DNA from: Deltaproteobacteria bacterium
Lineage (GTDB): Bacteria; Myxococcota_A; Polyangia; Haliangiales; Haliangiaceae
Assembly (NCBI GenBank): GCA_013696695.1
Contig: JACCYD010000506.1
Coordinates: forward strand, 1 to 14,079
Length of the DNA: 14,079 bases
Direction: 5' to 3'
Position numbers and translations under genes: made by a program
Shown here: positions 1 through 6,362 of the stretch, piece by piece
Layout of the letters: each line of letters opens with the position of its first letter
How positions within the stretch are numbered: position 1 is the first letter of the stretch
Notes under the pieces: generated by a model
The model's input: only the letters and a program-made list of their open reading frames with translations
Told to the model about the DNA's origin: nothing
The model's database searches: none

Positions 1-36
1 ATCCTGGCGTTCGATCTTCCGCCGAAGCGGGACTAG
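1..36 (+). CDS. Possible C-terminal end of an upstream gene (partial)
   Basis: Frame 1 reads the last eleven residues ILAFDLPPKRD and then a TAG stop. This would be the tail of a plus-strand gene entering from the left edge and ending convergently 7 bases from the next minus-strand gene. Only eleven codons are visible, so no function can be given, and the reading frame could be chance. Frame 3 also ends in a TAG in the neighbouring repeat copy and cannot be excluded. Confidence 0.3.
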   Translation: MLAFDLPPKRD

Positions 37-52
37 CTGTGGACTAGCTGCG
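31..52. repeat. 11-bp tandem duplication with CTAG core
   Basis: GACTAGCTGTG is followed directly by GACTAGCTGCG, two copies of an 11-bp unit differing at one base. The first copy supplies the TAG stop of the putative upstream plus-strand frame. The second supplies, on the other strand, the TAG stop of the minus-strand gene. It looks like a small slippage duplication at the meeting point of two convergent genes. Confidence 0.6.
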
Positions 53-463
53 CTTGCAGATCATGCGCACCGCGCGGCCGTCTTCGCCGGACGGCTTGAT
101 GTTCGTCATCTGCAGCACCAGCACGTCACCGCCGGGCCGCACCGACACGATGATGCGCCAGCCCCACGGCGGACCATCGCCTGCCGGATAGGTGCCCTGC
201 ACGTCGATCAGCGCCCACGATCCTGTCACCGGGCTCATCGTCATCGGCTTCGGCGAATGGAAGGAATCCGAGAACTCGGCGATGCCATCGCGGAGCGCGA
301 TCGTGCCGGTGTGCGGCGTGCCCTCGTAGCTCCAGGTGTACGCAACCTCGGTCGGCTGGACGGCGATCGTGCAATCGCTGGTGACCGCCTCGTTACCCAA
401 CGGGTCGAGCCAGAGCTCCGACTGTCCACTCCACCGCGTGCCTTCCAGCTCTCGAAGCGACAT
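44..463 (-). CDS. Hypothetical beta-rich protein, DUF1579/lipocalin-like
   Basis: This encodes a 139-residue protein with no signal peptide or membrane segment, so it is probably cytoplasmic. It begins with a pattern LEGTRWSGQSELWLDPLGNE, and alternating hydrophobic and polar stretches run to the end, for example ~40-57, ~80-92 and ~103-120, as expected of a small beta barrel. The opening resembles the L-x-G-x-W-x-G start of DUF1579/lipocalin-like proteins; this is a family resemblance from memory, not a proven match. Tryptophans at 11, 18, 44, 83, 100 and 102 are notable for the size. The ATG at 463 is chosen because the conserved-looking opening follows directly. It is divergent from the cupin lipoprotein gene, with 92 bases between the starts. 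No enzyme motif is seen. Confidence 0.75.
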   Translation of the reverse strand: MSLRELEGTRWSGQSELWLDPLGNEAVTSDCTIAVQPTEVAYTWSYEGTPHTGTIALRDGIAEFSDSFHSPKPMTMSPVTGSWALIDVQGTYPAGDGPPWGWRIIVSVRPGGDVLVLQMTNIKPSGEDGRAVRMICKRS

Positions 464-555
464 GCCGCGACCCTAGTACATCGGGGAGTGATCTGCCTAC
501 GGATCCAGGGCGCTCCGGCGAGCACTTCGCGAGGCTTGTTCGGTAGTGTTCGCCC

Positions 556-1482
556 ATGAAGCGCATCGCACTCGCATCGATCCTGTTCATGGCCTGTGGC
601 GGCAGCAAGAAGGATCCGCCGAAGCAACCCGATCCCCCCGCCGGCGACACGCCGATGGCCGGCGATCCCGCGTCCGAGAAGAAGATGGAAGCGCCAGCGC
701 CGCCCGACACCGGTGGCGCGAAGATGATCACCGGCGTGGCCGCGGTGACCTGGGCTCCGCTCGATCCGAGCAATGCGGCCGGTCCGCAGCTCGCGGTCCT
801 GCACGGCGATCCCAAGAGCGGCGGCGCGTTCTTCCTCAAGCTGCCCGCCGGTATGAAGTCGGGCCTCCACACGCACACCGCCGACTATCATGCGGTGGTC
901 GTCAGCGGCGCGCCGAAGCACTTCCTCGCCGGTGGCGATGCCAAGGCCAAGCCGCTCGCGGCCGGAAGCTACTGGTTCCAGCCGGGCGGCCAGCCGCACG
1001 GCGACGAGTGCAGCGGCAAGGACGACTGCGTCCTCTACCTCGTGATGACCGGCGGCTTCGACTTCACGCCGACGCCGAAGGCCAAGCCCGACAAGGCCGG
1101 CGCCTACAAGCTCGTCGCGCGCGGGGACATGAAGTTCGTGCCGATGGATCCGAAGCAGCCCAACGGCATGAAGGCGTCGTTCGTGTTCGGCAACCCGGCC
1201 AAGCCGGAGCCGGTCGGCTTCGTCATCGAGGTGCCGCCGAAGGGCAACAGTGGCCTGCACAGCCACACGTCGAACTATCACGCGCTCGTCATCGACGGGC
1301 AGCCGGCGCACTGGCAGCCGCACGAGGCGAACGAGGGCACGCCGGTCGACGTCGGCGCGTACTGGTACCAGCCCGGCGGGTACGACCACGGTGATCGCTG
1401 CCTCAGCGACAAGCCGTGCCGCGCGTTCGTGTTCATGGAGAAGATGCTCGACTTCAAGCCGGGCGCAGCCACGAAGAAGTAG
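556..1482 (+). CDS. Lipoprotein with two tandem cupin domains (DUF4437-like)
   Basis: This encodes a 308-residue lipoprotein. The N-terminus has a short basic and hydrophobic signal ending in a lipobox, with Cys14 in LFMAC, then a Pro/Lys/Asp-rich linker to about residue 55. Two homologous cupin units follow. Unit one carries HTHTADYH at 105-112 and a distal HGDE at 148-151. Unit two carries HSHTSNYH at 235-242 and HGDR at 278-281. Both contain a YW(F/Y)QPGG turn before the distal His. The H-x-H, the later His and the distal His are the usual cupin metal ligands, so each barrel probably binds one metal. Each unit also has a Cys pair with five residues between (C152/C158, C282/C288), probably a disulfide in this exported protein. 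The family resemblance is to DUF4437-type cupins; the substrate is unknown. Cell-envelope location is inferred from the lipobox. Confidence 0.88.
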   Translation: MKRIALASILFMACGGSKKDPPKQPDPPAGDTPMAGDPASEKKMEAPAPPDTGGAKMITGVAAVTWAPLDPSNAAGPQLAVLHGDPKSGGAFFLKLPAGMKSGLHTHTADYHAVVVSGAPKHFLAGGDAKAKPLAAGSYWFQPGGQPHGDECSGKDDCVLYLVMTGGFDFTPTPKAKPDKAGAYKLVARGDMKFVPMDPKQPNGMKASFVFGNPAKPEPVGFVIEVPPKGNSGLHSHTSNYHALVIDGQPAHWQPHEANEGTPVDVGAYWYQPGGYDHGDRCLSDKPCRAFVFMEKMLDFKPGAATKK

Positions 1483-1600
1483 CGAGGCCGAGGCGAGCCC
1501 GGAGAAGGGGTTGGGTGGCGAGGTGGGGCGAGCGCGAGGCCGAGCGAACAGGTAGGCCCCGGTTCGCGCGACGCGTCGGACGTTTGATACGGTTTCCCCG
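1483..1600. other. G-rich intergenic spacer with short direct repeats
   Basis: This is the 118-base spacer between two lipoprotein genes. The unit GCGAGGCCGAG occurs at about 1482 and again at about 1534. Between them is a run of G clusters (1507-1510, 1513-1515, 1517-1518, 1522-1523, 1525-1528) that could form a two-layer G-quadruplex on the plus strand or in the transcript. No T tract typical of an intrinsic terminator is present and no convincing promoter was found. Confidence 0.35.
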
Positions 1601-2041
1601 ATGTCACGTCTGATCGCGGTCGCGATGATGTTGGTCGCGTGTGGTGGCCCCAAGCGCCACGCCCCCGAGGGTGGAGAAAACTCGATGCCGAGTGGCTCGT
1701 TCTTCACCGACAAGGGTGGTCCGGCCTCGGATCGCCGGTTCCGCGAGGGACCGGGTGGGTTTCCGTTGCCCGCGGACGCGCTCGGCTGCAAGGACCTGCC
1801 GAACAAGGATCTGATCTGCAAGATCGCCCGCAAGCGCGACACCGTGCACGACGAGCTGGCCACCTACCTGAAGGAGCGCGGCTTCGTCATCATGTACGAG
1901 GGCAGCGCGGGCATCGGCCCAGGAAAGTCGGAGCTCGCGGGTGGCTACCGCATGCACATCGACAGCCCCAAGTCGAAGTACCTGGTCAGCGTGACGACAG
2001 ATACCGAGAAGTCGACGCTCCTCACGATCACCGTCAAATAA
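1601..2041 (+). CDS. Small lipoprotein of unknown function
   Basis: This encodes a 146-residue lipoprotein. The signal peptide MSRLIAVAMMLVAC ends in a lipobox with Cys14, followed by Gly-Gly-Pro. Residues ~20-55 are Gly/Pro/Ser-rich and likely a flexible tether. The mature globular part, ~60-146, has a Cys pair (C63, C72), a charged helix around 74-94 that contains ARKRDTVHDELATYLKERGF, and three or four strands ending in LLTITVK. This suggests a compact alpha/beta domain. No catalytic motif is recognised. The ATG at 1601 is the only start that gives a signal peptide. The same Cys-Gly-Gly start as in the previous lipoprotein suggests a shared export style. It ends 11 bases before the end of the convergent ku remnant. 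Confidence 0.8.
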   Translation: MSRLIAVAMMLVACGGPKRHAPEGGENSMPSGSFFTDKGGPASDRRFREGPGGFPLPADALGCKDLPNKDLICKIARKRDTVHDELATYLKERGFVIMYEGSAGIGPGKSELAGGYRMHIDSPKSKYLVSVTTDTEKSTLLTITVK

Positions 2042-2052
2042 CGACACCCATG

Positions 2053-2268
2053 TTAGCGGGTGGCGCGGCTGCGCTTGGCCGTGCGGGAGCTCGTGCTCGG
2101 GCGACGATCGGCGGGCACGAGCTCCGCGAGCCCGATCTCGTCGGAGGCGCCCTCGTGAATGAGGTTGAAGTGGAGCTCGTGGCTCGGCTCCGACGTCGTG
2201 TAGACCTTGACGGGAATCGCGACGAGGCCGAACGACAGCGTGGCGGAATCGATGGCGCGTGCGGGCAT
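2053..2268 (-). pseudogene. ku: Ku end-binding protein remnant, internally deleted
   Basis: This encodes 71 residues. The first ~42 (MPARAIDSATLSFGLVAIPV and on to HFNLIHEG) match the N-terminal beta-barrel start of bacterial Ku, the homodimeric ring that loads on DNA ends in non-homologous end joining. Bacterial Ku is normally about 250-300 residues. Here the Ku pattern stops after the HFNLIHEG motif, and the rest is a short Ser/Arg/Lys-rich stretch ending KRSRATR, like the basic tail found at Ku C-termini. No other frame in the following 100 bases holds the missing core, so this is an internal deletion and not a simple frameshift. The ring-forming bridge and dimer arms are absent, so the product should not encircle DNA. 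It lies beside polX and a ligD-like gene, which supports the identification. An assembly collapse is the main alternative. Confidence 0.72.
2086..2125. repeat. 11-bp perfect inverted repeat in the 3' part of the ku remnant
   Basis: GGAGCTCGTGC at 2086-2096 pairs perfectly with GCACGAGCTCC at 2115-2125, with an 18-base loop. A near-copy of the left arm, GGAGCTCGTGGCTCGG, recurs at 2172-2187. The hairpin lies 45 bases past the stop of the convergent lipoprotein gene and could slow transcription from that side, but neither strand shows a T tract after the stem, so a standard intrinsic terminator is not supported. It sits where the Ku reading pattern is lost. Confidence 0.5.
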
Positions 2269-2334
2269 GACCCGCGATCACTTGCGATGGCCGTACCAGG
2301 CGCACGCGGCACACGGCTTGTACTGGTCGGCGGC

Positions 2335-2658
2335 ATGCGCTCCCTTCTCTTTGCTCTCGCGATCTCCGGAATTCTTGCATCGTGCCGCACACAGCCGGCT
2401 CAGCGCGGCGCACAGATCGGCCAGTCGACCGCCCCGCTGCCGCCGGATCCGACCGCGCCGCTCGCGACCGACGAGAAGCAGACCGGACCGAGCGTCAGCG
2501 TTCCAATCTCGGACCAGCCGGGTCGTGTCGGGTCGCCCAGTTCACCCGGCCCGACGGGCTCCCCGATCCCACCCGTCCAGGACCCCGGGGATCTGCCGAC
2601 CCCGCCGACTTCCACCCCCGACGCGGGCGTATGGTCGCCGCCGCCGGACGCGCCGTGA
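2335..2658 (+). CDS. Short Pro-rich lipoprotein of unknown function
   Basis: This encodes a 107-residue lipoprotein. The signal peptide MRSLLFALAISGILASC ends in a clear lipobox with Cys17. The mature part is almost entirely Pro, Ser, Thr, Gly and Asp (for example TGSPIPPVQDPGD), with no predicted helices or strands, so it is probably an unstructured envelope tether or linker. An in-frame ATG at 2287 would add 16 residues before the signal and is less likely. The gene is divergent from the ku remnant (66 bases between starts) and 44 bases upstream of polX, so it could share a transcript with the repair genes, though nothing in it suggests a repair role. Confidence 0.7.
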   Translation: MRSLLFALAISGILASCRTQPAQRGAQIGQSTAPLPPDPTAPLATDEKQTGPSVSVPISDQPGRVGSPSSPGPTGSPIPPVQDPGDLPTPPTSTPDAGVWSPPPDAP

Positions 2659-2702
2659 CGCGGGCGCGCATTGTCGCCGGGCTGGTGAGGTAGAACACTC
2701 CG

Positions 2703-4400
2703 ATGGAGCCGGCGTCGATCGCTGCACAGCTGCGCGAGCTCGCCATGTATTACGAGCTCGACGGCGATCGTCATCGCGCGTTCGCCTACGACAAGGCGGC
2801 GAAGTCGATCGATGCCACTCAGGGCTTGCAGCGGCTGATCGACGAGGGCCGTCTCGAGGAGCTGCCGAACATCGGGCCGTCGACGGCGCGCGTGATCGCC
2901 GAGCTGTCGCGCACCGGGCGGGTCGCCGTGCTCGATCGGATGCGCACGCAGTGGCCCTCGGTGGTGATCGAGCTGGCGACGTTGCCGAAGGTCGGAGTGC
3001 AGAAGGCGCGCAAGATCTTCAAGTCGCTGACGCCGCCGGATCTCGATGCCGTGGCGGCGATGTGTCGCTCCGGTGTGATCAGCGAGCTCCCAGGTTTCGG
3101 CAAGGTCAGCGAGCAGAAGATCCTGCAGTCGATCGAGGAGCGAAAGCTCAACGGCACGCGGGTGATCCTGGTGGAAGCAGAGGATCACGCCGCGTCACTC
3201 GCCCATCACCTGCGCAGCGATCCGGCCATCTCGCGCGTCGAGATCTGTGGTCCGGTGCGGCGCTGGTGCGAGGTGGTCGACGTCCTGGCCTACGCCGTGA
3301 TGTCGAAGGATCGAGATCGCGAACGGGCTACCAACGATGTCGCGAACCGGCTCGCCGAGTTCGGGTTGGTGACGAGCGTCGATCGCAGCAGCGATCCGCT
3401 GGTCGGCTTCGTGGCGGGTGGCCTCAAGTGCGAGATCCACGTCGCGGCACCCGGTCGCTTCGGCTGGACGATGATCGAGGCCACCGGCTCGCGCGCCCAC
3501 GTCAGCCAGTTGCGCGAACGCGCGGTGGAGCGCGGCATCGATCTGACGAAGCTCGATGCCGACGACGAAGCGTTGGTCTATCGCGCGCTCGGCTTGCCGT
3601 GGTTGCCGCCCGAGGTGCGCGACGGCACCGACGAGATCGCGGCGGCGGTTGCCGGCGACGATTTCTCGGATCTGATCACGCTCGACGACATCACCGTCGC
3701 GTCGCACTGCCACACGACGGAGAGCGACGGCAAGAATTCGCTCGTCGACATGGTGCGCGGCGCGGCAGAGCGCGGCTTCGACGCGATCACGATCACCGAT
3801 CATTCGGCGAACGCGAGCTACGCGAACGGTCTCGATCTCGATCGGCTGCGTGCGCAGGCGGCCGACATCGCAGCGCTCGACACCCCGGACGCGCTGGTGA
3901 TGCACGGCACCGAGGCCGACATCCTTGAAGACGGCACGATCGACGTGCCTCCCGAGATGATCGGCAAGCTGGGAGTGATCATCGCGAGCGTTCACCAGCG
4001 CTACAAGCTCGACGAGGACGGCATGACGAGGCGCGTGATCGCGGCGATGAAGCAGCCGTACTTCAAGATCTGGGGCCATCCGCTCGGCCGGCTGGTGTTG
4101 CGCCGCGATCCGATCGCGGTGCGGATCGACGAGGTGCTCGATGCGCTCGCCGAATCGCGTGGTGCGATCGAGATCAACGGCGATCCGTATCGCCTGGACC
4201 TCGATCCCGAGAACGTGCGCCGGGCGGCGCGGCGGGGGATCCAGTTCGTGCTCGCCTCGGACGCACACTCGGTGCGTGCGATCGCGGCGGTACGGTATGC
4301 GGTCGGCCTCGCGCGGCGCGCGCGGCTTCGCAAGAAGGACGTGATCAACGCGCGTCCGGCTGGCGAGGTGATCGACCTGATCCGCCCGAATCCCTCCTAG
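2703..4400 (+). CDS. polX: PolX-type protein: degenerate polymerase palm, intact PHP nuclease
   Basis: This encodes 565 residues, a normal length for bacterial PolX. The N-terminal 8-kDa-like region has helix-hairpin-helix motifs around 53-64, 93-102 and 128-140 (LPNIG, LPKVG, LPGFG) that bind DNA. The palm should carry G-S-x-R-R ending in D-x-D, but here residues 183-198 read GPVRRWCEVVDVLAYA, placing Val194 and Ala196 at the two Asp positions; the third Asp is Glu244. The thumb TGSRAH (261-266) remains. The C-terminal PHP domain has all recognisable metal ligands: HCH 335-337, DH 366-367, E404, H431, H459, and D520 and H522 in SDAHS. In characterised bacterial PolX proteins PHP gives Mn-dependent 3'-5' exonuclease and 3'-end cleaning. 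The likely role is 3'-end processing at breaks, without nucleotide addition (inference). The likely ribosome site is GGTGAGG about 10 bases before the ATG. A ligD-like gene follows after 43 bases. Confidence 0.92.
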   Translation: MEPASIAAQLRELAMYYELDGDRHRAFAYDKAAKSIDATQGLQRLIDEGRLEELPNIGPSTARVIAELSRTGRVAVLDRMRTQWPSVVIELATLPKVGVQKARKIFKSLTPPDLDAVAAMCRSGVISELPGFGKVSEQKILQSIEERKLNGTRVILVEAEDHAASLAHHLRSDPAISRVEICGPVRRWCEVVDVLAYAVMSKDRDRERATNDVANRLAEFGLVTSVDRSSDPLVGFVAGGLKCEIHVAAPGRFGWTMIEATGSRAHVSQLRERAVERGIDLTKLDADDEALVYRALGLPWLPPEVRDGTDEIAAAVAGDDFSDLITLDDITVASHCHTTESDGKNSLVDMVRGAAERGFDAITITDHSANASYANGLDLDRLRAQAADIAALDTPDALVMHGTEADILEDGTIDVPPEMIGKLGVIIASVHQRYKLDEDGMTRRVIAAMKQPYFKIWGHPLGRLVLRRDPIAVRIDEVLDALAESRGAIEINGDPYRLDLDPENVRRAARRGIQFVLASDAHSVRAIAAVRYAVGLARRARLRKKDVINARPAGEVIDLIRPNPS

Positions 4401-4443
4401 ATCGTCGGAGGTCGCTGGAACGAGCGATGCAGCTCCTTCAGAC

Positions 4444-6054
4444 ATGGCACGCGCACCCGCGAAGCTCGCGAAGTACCGCTCGATGCGAGACTTCACGAAG
4501 ACCGCGGAGCCGAGTGGGGCCGAGACCGTAGCGTCCGGCCATCGCTTCGTCGTGCAGAAGCACGCCGCGCGCCGGCTGCACTACGACTTCCGGCTCGAGC
4601 TCGACGGCGTGATGTTGTCGTGGGCGGTGCCGAAGGGGCCGAGCTTGGTGCCGACCGAGCGCCGCCTCGCGGTGCGCACCGAGGACCATCCGATCTCCTA
4701 CAACGACTTCGAAGGCATCATTCCGGAAGGCGAATACGGCGGCGGCACCGTCGTGGTGTGGGATCGCGGCGAGTGGATCCCCGAAGGTGATCCACGTGTC
4801 GCGATCGAGAAGGGCAGGCTGACGTTCACGCTCGCGGGCGAGAAGCTGCGCGGCAAGTTTCATCTCGTTCGCACCAAGGACACGAGCTGGCTGCTGTTCA
4901 AGAGCCGCGATGACGAGGCCTCGACCGGCGACATCACGATCGAGCGCCCGGAGAGCGTGATCACCGGCCGCAACCTCGAGGAGGTCGCCACGGCCGCCGA
5001 CCGCGTGTGGCACTCCAACCGCGCCGCGACGCCGACGATGGCGCAGCAGCGCGCGTCGCGAATCGCGACCAAGACGCGCTCGGGCACCGCCGGCCCGACG
5101 TCGTCATACGTGCGGCCCGCGCCGAAGGCGACGCCGGCCGAGATCCATGCGCTGGTCGCGAGCCTGCCGCTCGGCTTCAAGCTCACGAACCTCGACAAGG
5201 TGCTGTACCCGGAGCAGGGCCTGACCAAGGGCCAGCTGATCGCGTACATCGCGGTCGCCGCGGAGTACATGCTGCCGCACGTCGCGAACCGGCCGCTGAC
5301 GATCGTGCGCTGCCCGGATGGCCGCGCCAAGCCGTGCTTCTTCCAGAAACACATCCTCCCGGGCTCGCCGTCGGCGATCCACACGCTGCCGCTGCAGGAG
5401 GCTGATGGCGAGGCGGTGAAGTACATGACCGTCGACGACATGCCGGGGCTGGTTGCCCTCGCGCAGCTCGGCACGCTCGAGATCCACACCTGGGGCTCGC
5501 ACGCCGATAAGCCGGAGCGGCCCGATCTGATGGTGTTCGATCTCGATCCCGGCGAGCACGTGACGTGGGACGAGGTCGCGCTCGCGGCGTTCCAGTTGCG
5601 GCGGCGACTGGACGACCTCGGCTTCATCAGCTTCGTGAAGACCACCGGCGGTAAGGGGCTGCACGTCGCGGTGCCGACCAAGCGCGGCCCTGGCTGGGAC
5701 GACTTCAAGGCATTCACCAAGGCGGTGGTCGAAGCGATCGAGCGCGATGCACCCGATCGGTTCACGACGATCATGACGAAGTCGCGCCGGCGCGGAAAGA
5801 TCTTCCTCGACTACCTGCGCAACGGTCGCAACGCGACGTTCATCGCGCCGTACTCGCCGCGCGCGCGGGACGGCGCCACGGTCGCTGTGCCGATCGAATG
5901 GGAAGAGCTCGCGCGTGGCGTCGACCCGAAGGCGTTCACCACGGCGACCGTGCCGCGGCGGCTCGCGAGCCTGCCGCGGGATCCATGGGCGGAGCTCGAT
6001 GACTCCGCGCGCGCGATCACGGCCGCCGCGAAGCGTGCCGTGATGCGCAAGTGA
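4444..6054 (+). CDS. ligD: LigD-like PE-POL protein lacking the ligase domain
   Basis: This encodes 536 residues with two domains. The N-terminal 3'-phosphoesterase (about 15-175) has the RFVVQKHAARRLHYDFRLEL block with His40, His46 and Asp48, plus His82 in EDHPISYNDFEGIIPEGEYG; these match the metal and phosphate ligands of LigD PE, which trims 3' phosphates and ribonucleotides. A Thr/Ala/Arg-rich linker (~190-230) leads to the primase-polymerase domain (about 235-525), with FFQKH 299-303, catalytic DLDPG 366-370 (Asp366, Asp368), KTTGGKGLHV 399-408 and Asp456 in FLDYLRN. POL fills gaps and prefers ribonucleotides. No adenylation Lys motif or ligase domain is present, whereas Pseudomonas and Mycobacterium LigD both contain one. 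All visible active-site residues are intact. The start fits the usual lead-in to the PE domain. It probably forms an operon with polX and would need an outside ligase. Confidence 0.93.
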   Translation: MARAPAKLAKYRSMRDFTKTAEPSGAETVASGHRFVVQKHAARRLHYDFRLELDGVMLSWAVPKGPSLVPTERRLAVRTEDHPISYNDFEGIIPEGEYGGGTVVVWDRGEWIPEGDPRVAIEKGRLTFTLAGEKLRGKFHLVRTKDTSWLLFKSRDDEASTGDITIERPESVITGRNLEEVATAADRVWHSNRAATPTMAQQRASRIATKTRSGTAGPTSSYVRPAPKATPAEIHALVASLPLGFKLTNLDKVLYPEQGLTKGQLIAYIAVAAEYMLPHVANRPLTIVRCPDGRAKPCFFQKHILPGSPSAIHTLPLQEADGEAVKYMTVDDMPGLVALAQLGTLEIHTWGSHADKPERPDLMVFDLDPGEHVTWDEVALAAFQLRRRLDDLGFISFVKTTGGKGLHVAVPTKRGPGWDDFKAFTKAVVEAIERDAPDRFTTIMTKSRRRGKIFLDYLRNGRNATFIAPYSPRARDGATVAVPIEWEELARGVDPKAFTTATVPRRLASLPRDPWAELDDSARAITAAAKRAVMRK

Positions 6055-6057
6055 TCG

Positions 6058-6309
6058 CTACGACGGCTTGGTCGGCTCGGTCTTCCACTCCTTCATGGCC
6101 TGATCGCCCGGGCGATCGACGTGGACCTTGTCGTCCACCGACGTCACCCATGCGATCGGGATGTAATGGTGTTGACCGCTCTTGTCCTTGCTCAGCTTGA
6201 TCTCGTCGGTCCCCTCGATGTGATCGACGGTGGCGAACTGACCGTCGTTCGAGCACACGACGGGCATATGGGGCTTGATCAGACCTTTGGCAGTGTTTGA
6301 ATCCAACAT
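6058..6309 (-). CDS. DUF2171 domain small protein
   Basis: This encodes an 83-residue soluble protein without signal peptide or membrane segment. It matches the DUF2171 pattern: an opening helix, then MPVVCSNDGQFATVDHIEG, IKLSKDKSGQHHYIPIAWV and SVDDKVHVDRP, ending with a Trp (EW). This is a PRC-barrel-like small beta fold. The family is widespread and often stress-associated, but its molecular function is not established. Its stop lies 3 bases from the stop of the convergent ligD-like gene, so the two transcripts probably overlap at their ends. It lies 53 bases downstream of the HEAT-repeat gene on the same strand, with an inverted repeat in that gap that may be part of its own promoter. Confidence 0.85.
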   Translation of the reverse strand: MLDSNTAKGLIKPHMPVVCSNDGQFATVDHIEGTDEIKLSKDKSGQHHYIPIAWVTSVDDKVHVDRPGDQAMKEWKTEPTKPS

Positions 6310-6318
6310 GCGTCGAGT

Positions 6319-6335
6319 GTACGCATCTCGCGTAC
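6319..6335. promoter_or_regulatory. Candidate operator: inverted repeat upstream of the DUF2171 gene
   Basis: GTACGC, ATCTC and GCGTAC form a 6-bp inverted repeat with a 5-base spacer, 9 bases upstream of the DUF2171 start on the minus strand. A second pairing, ATCTCGC (6325-6331) with GCGAGAT (6346-6352), overlaps it, so two alternative hairpins are possible. On the minus strand the repeat is followed by TACACT-like bases close to the ATG. It could be a regulator site, a leader hairpin, or the end of the HEAT gene transcript. No T tract follows. Confidence 0.3.
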
Positions 6336-6362
6336 CAACCCGCGTGCGAGATACTCGTGCGC

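Noticed and set aside
241..1863. Long 540-codon minus-strand open frame
   Set aside because: It lies antisense to the cupin lipoprotein, is Arg/Ala/Val-His-rich without domains, and reflects the GC bias of the opposite strand; the plus-strand gene has a lipobox and cupin motifs.
2086..2125. Intrinsic terminator between the convergent lipoprotein and ku genes
   Set aside because: The stem is perfect but neither strand has a T-rich tract after it, and it lies inside the ku remnant frame.
2207..3928. 573-codon plus-strand open frame overlapping polX
   Set aside because: Extremely Arg-rich and without any domain; it is a shifted frame of the lipoprotein and polX genes.
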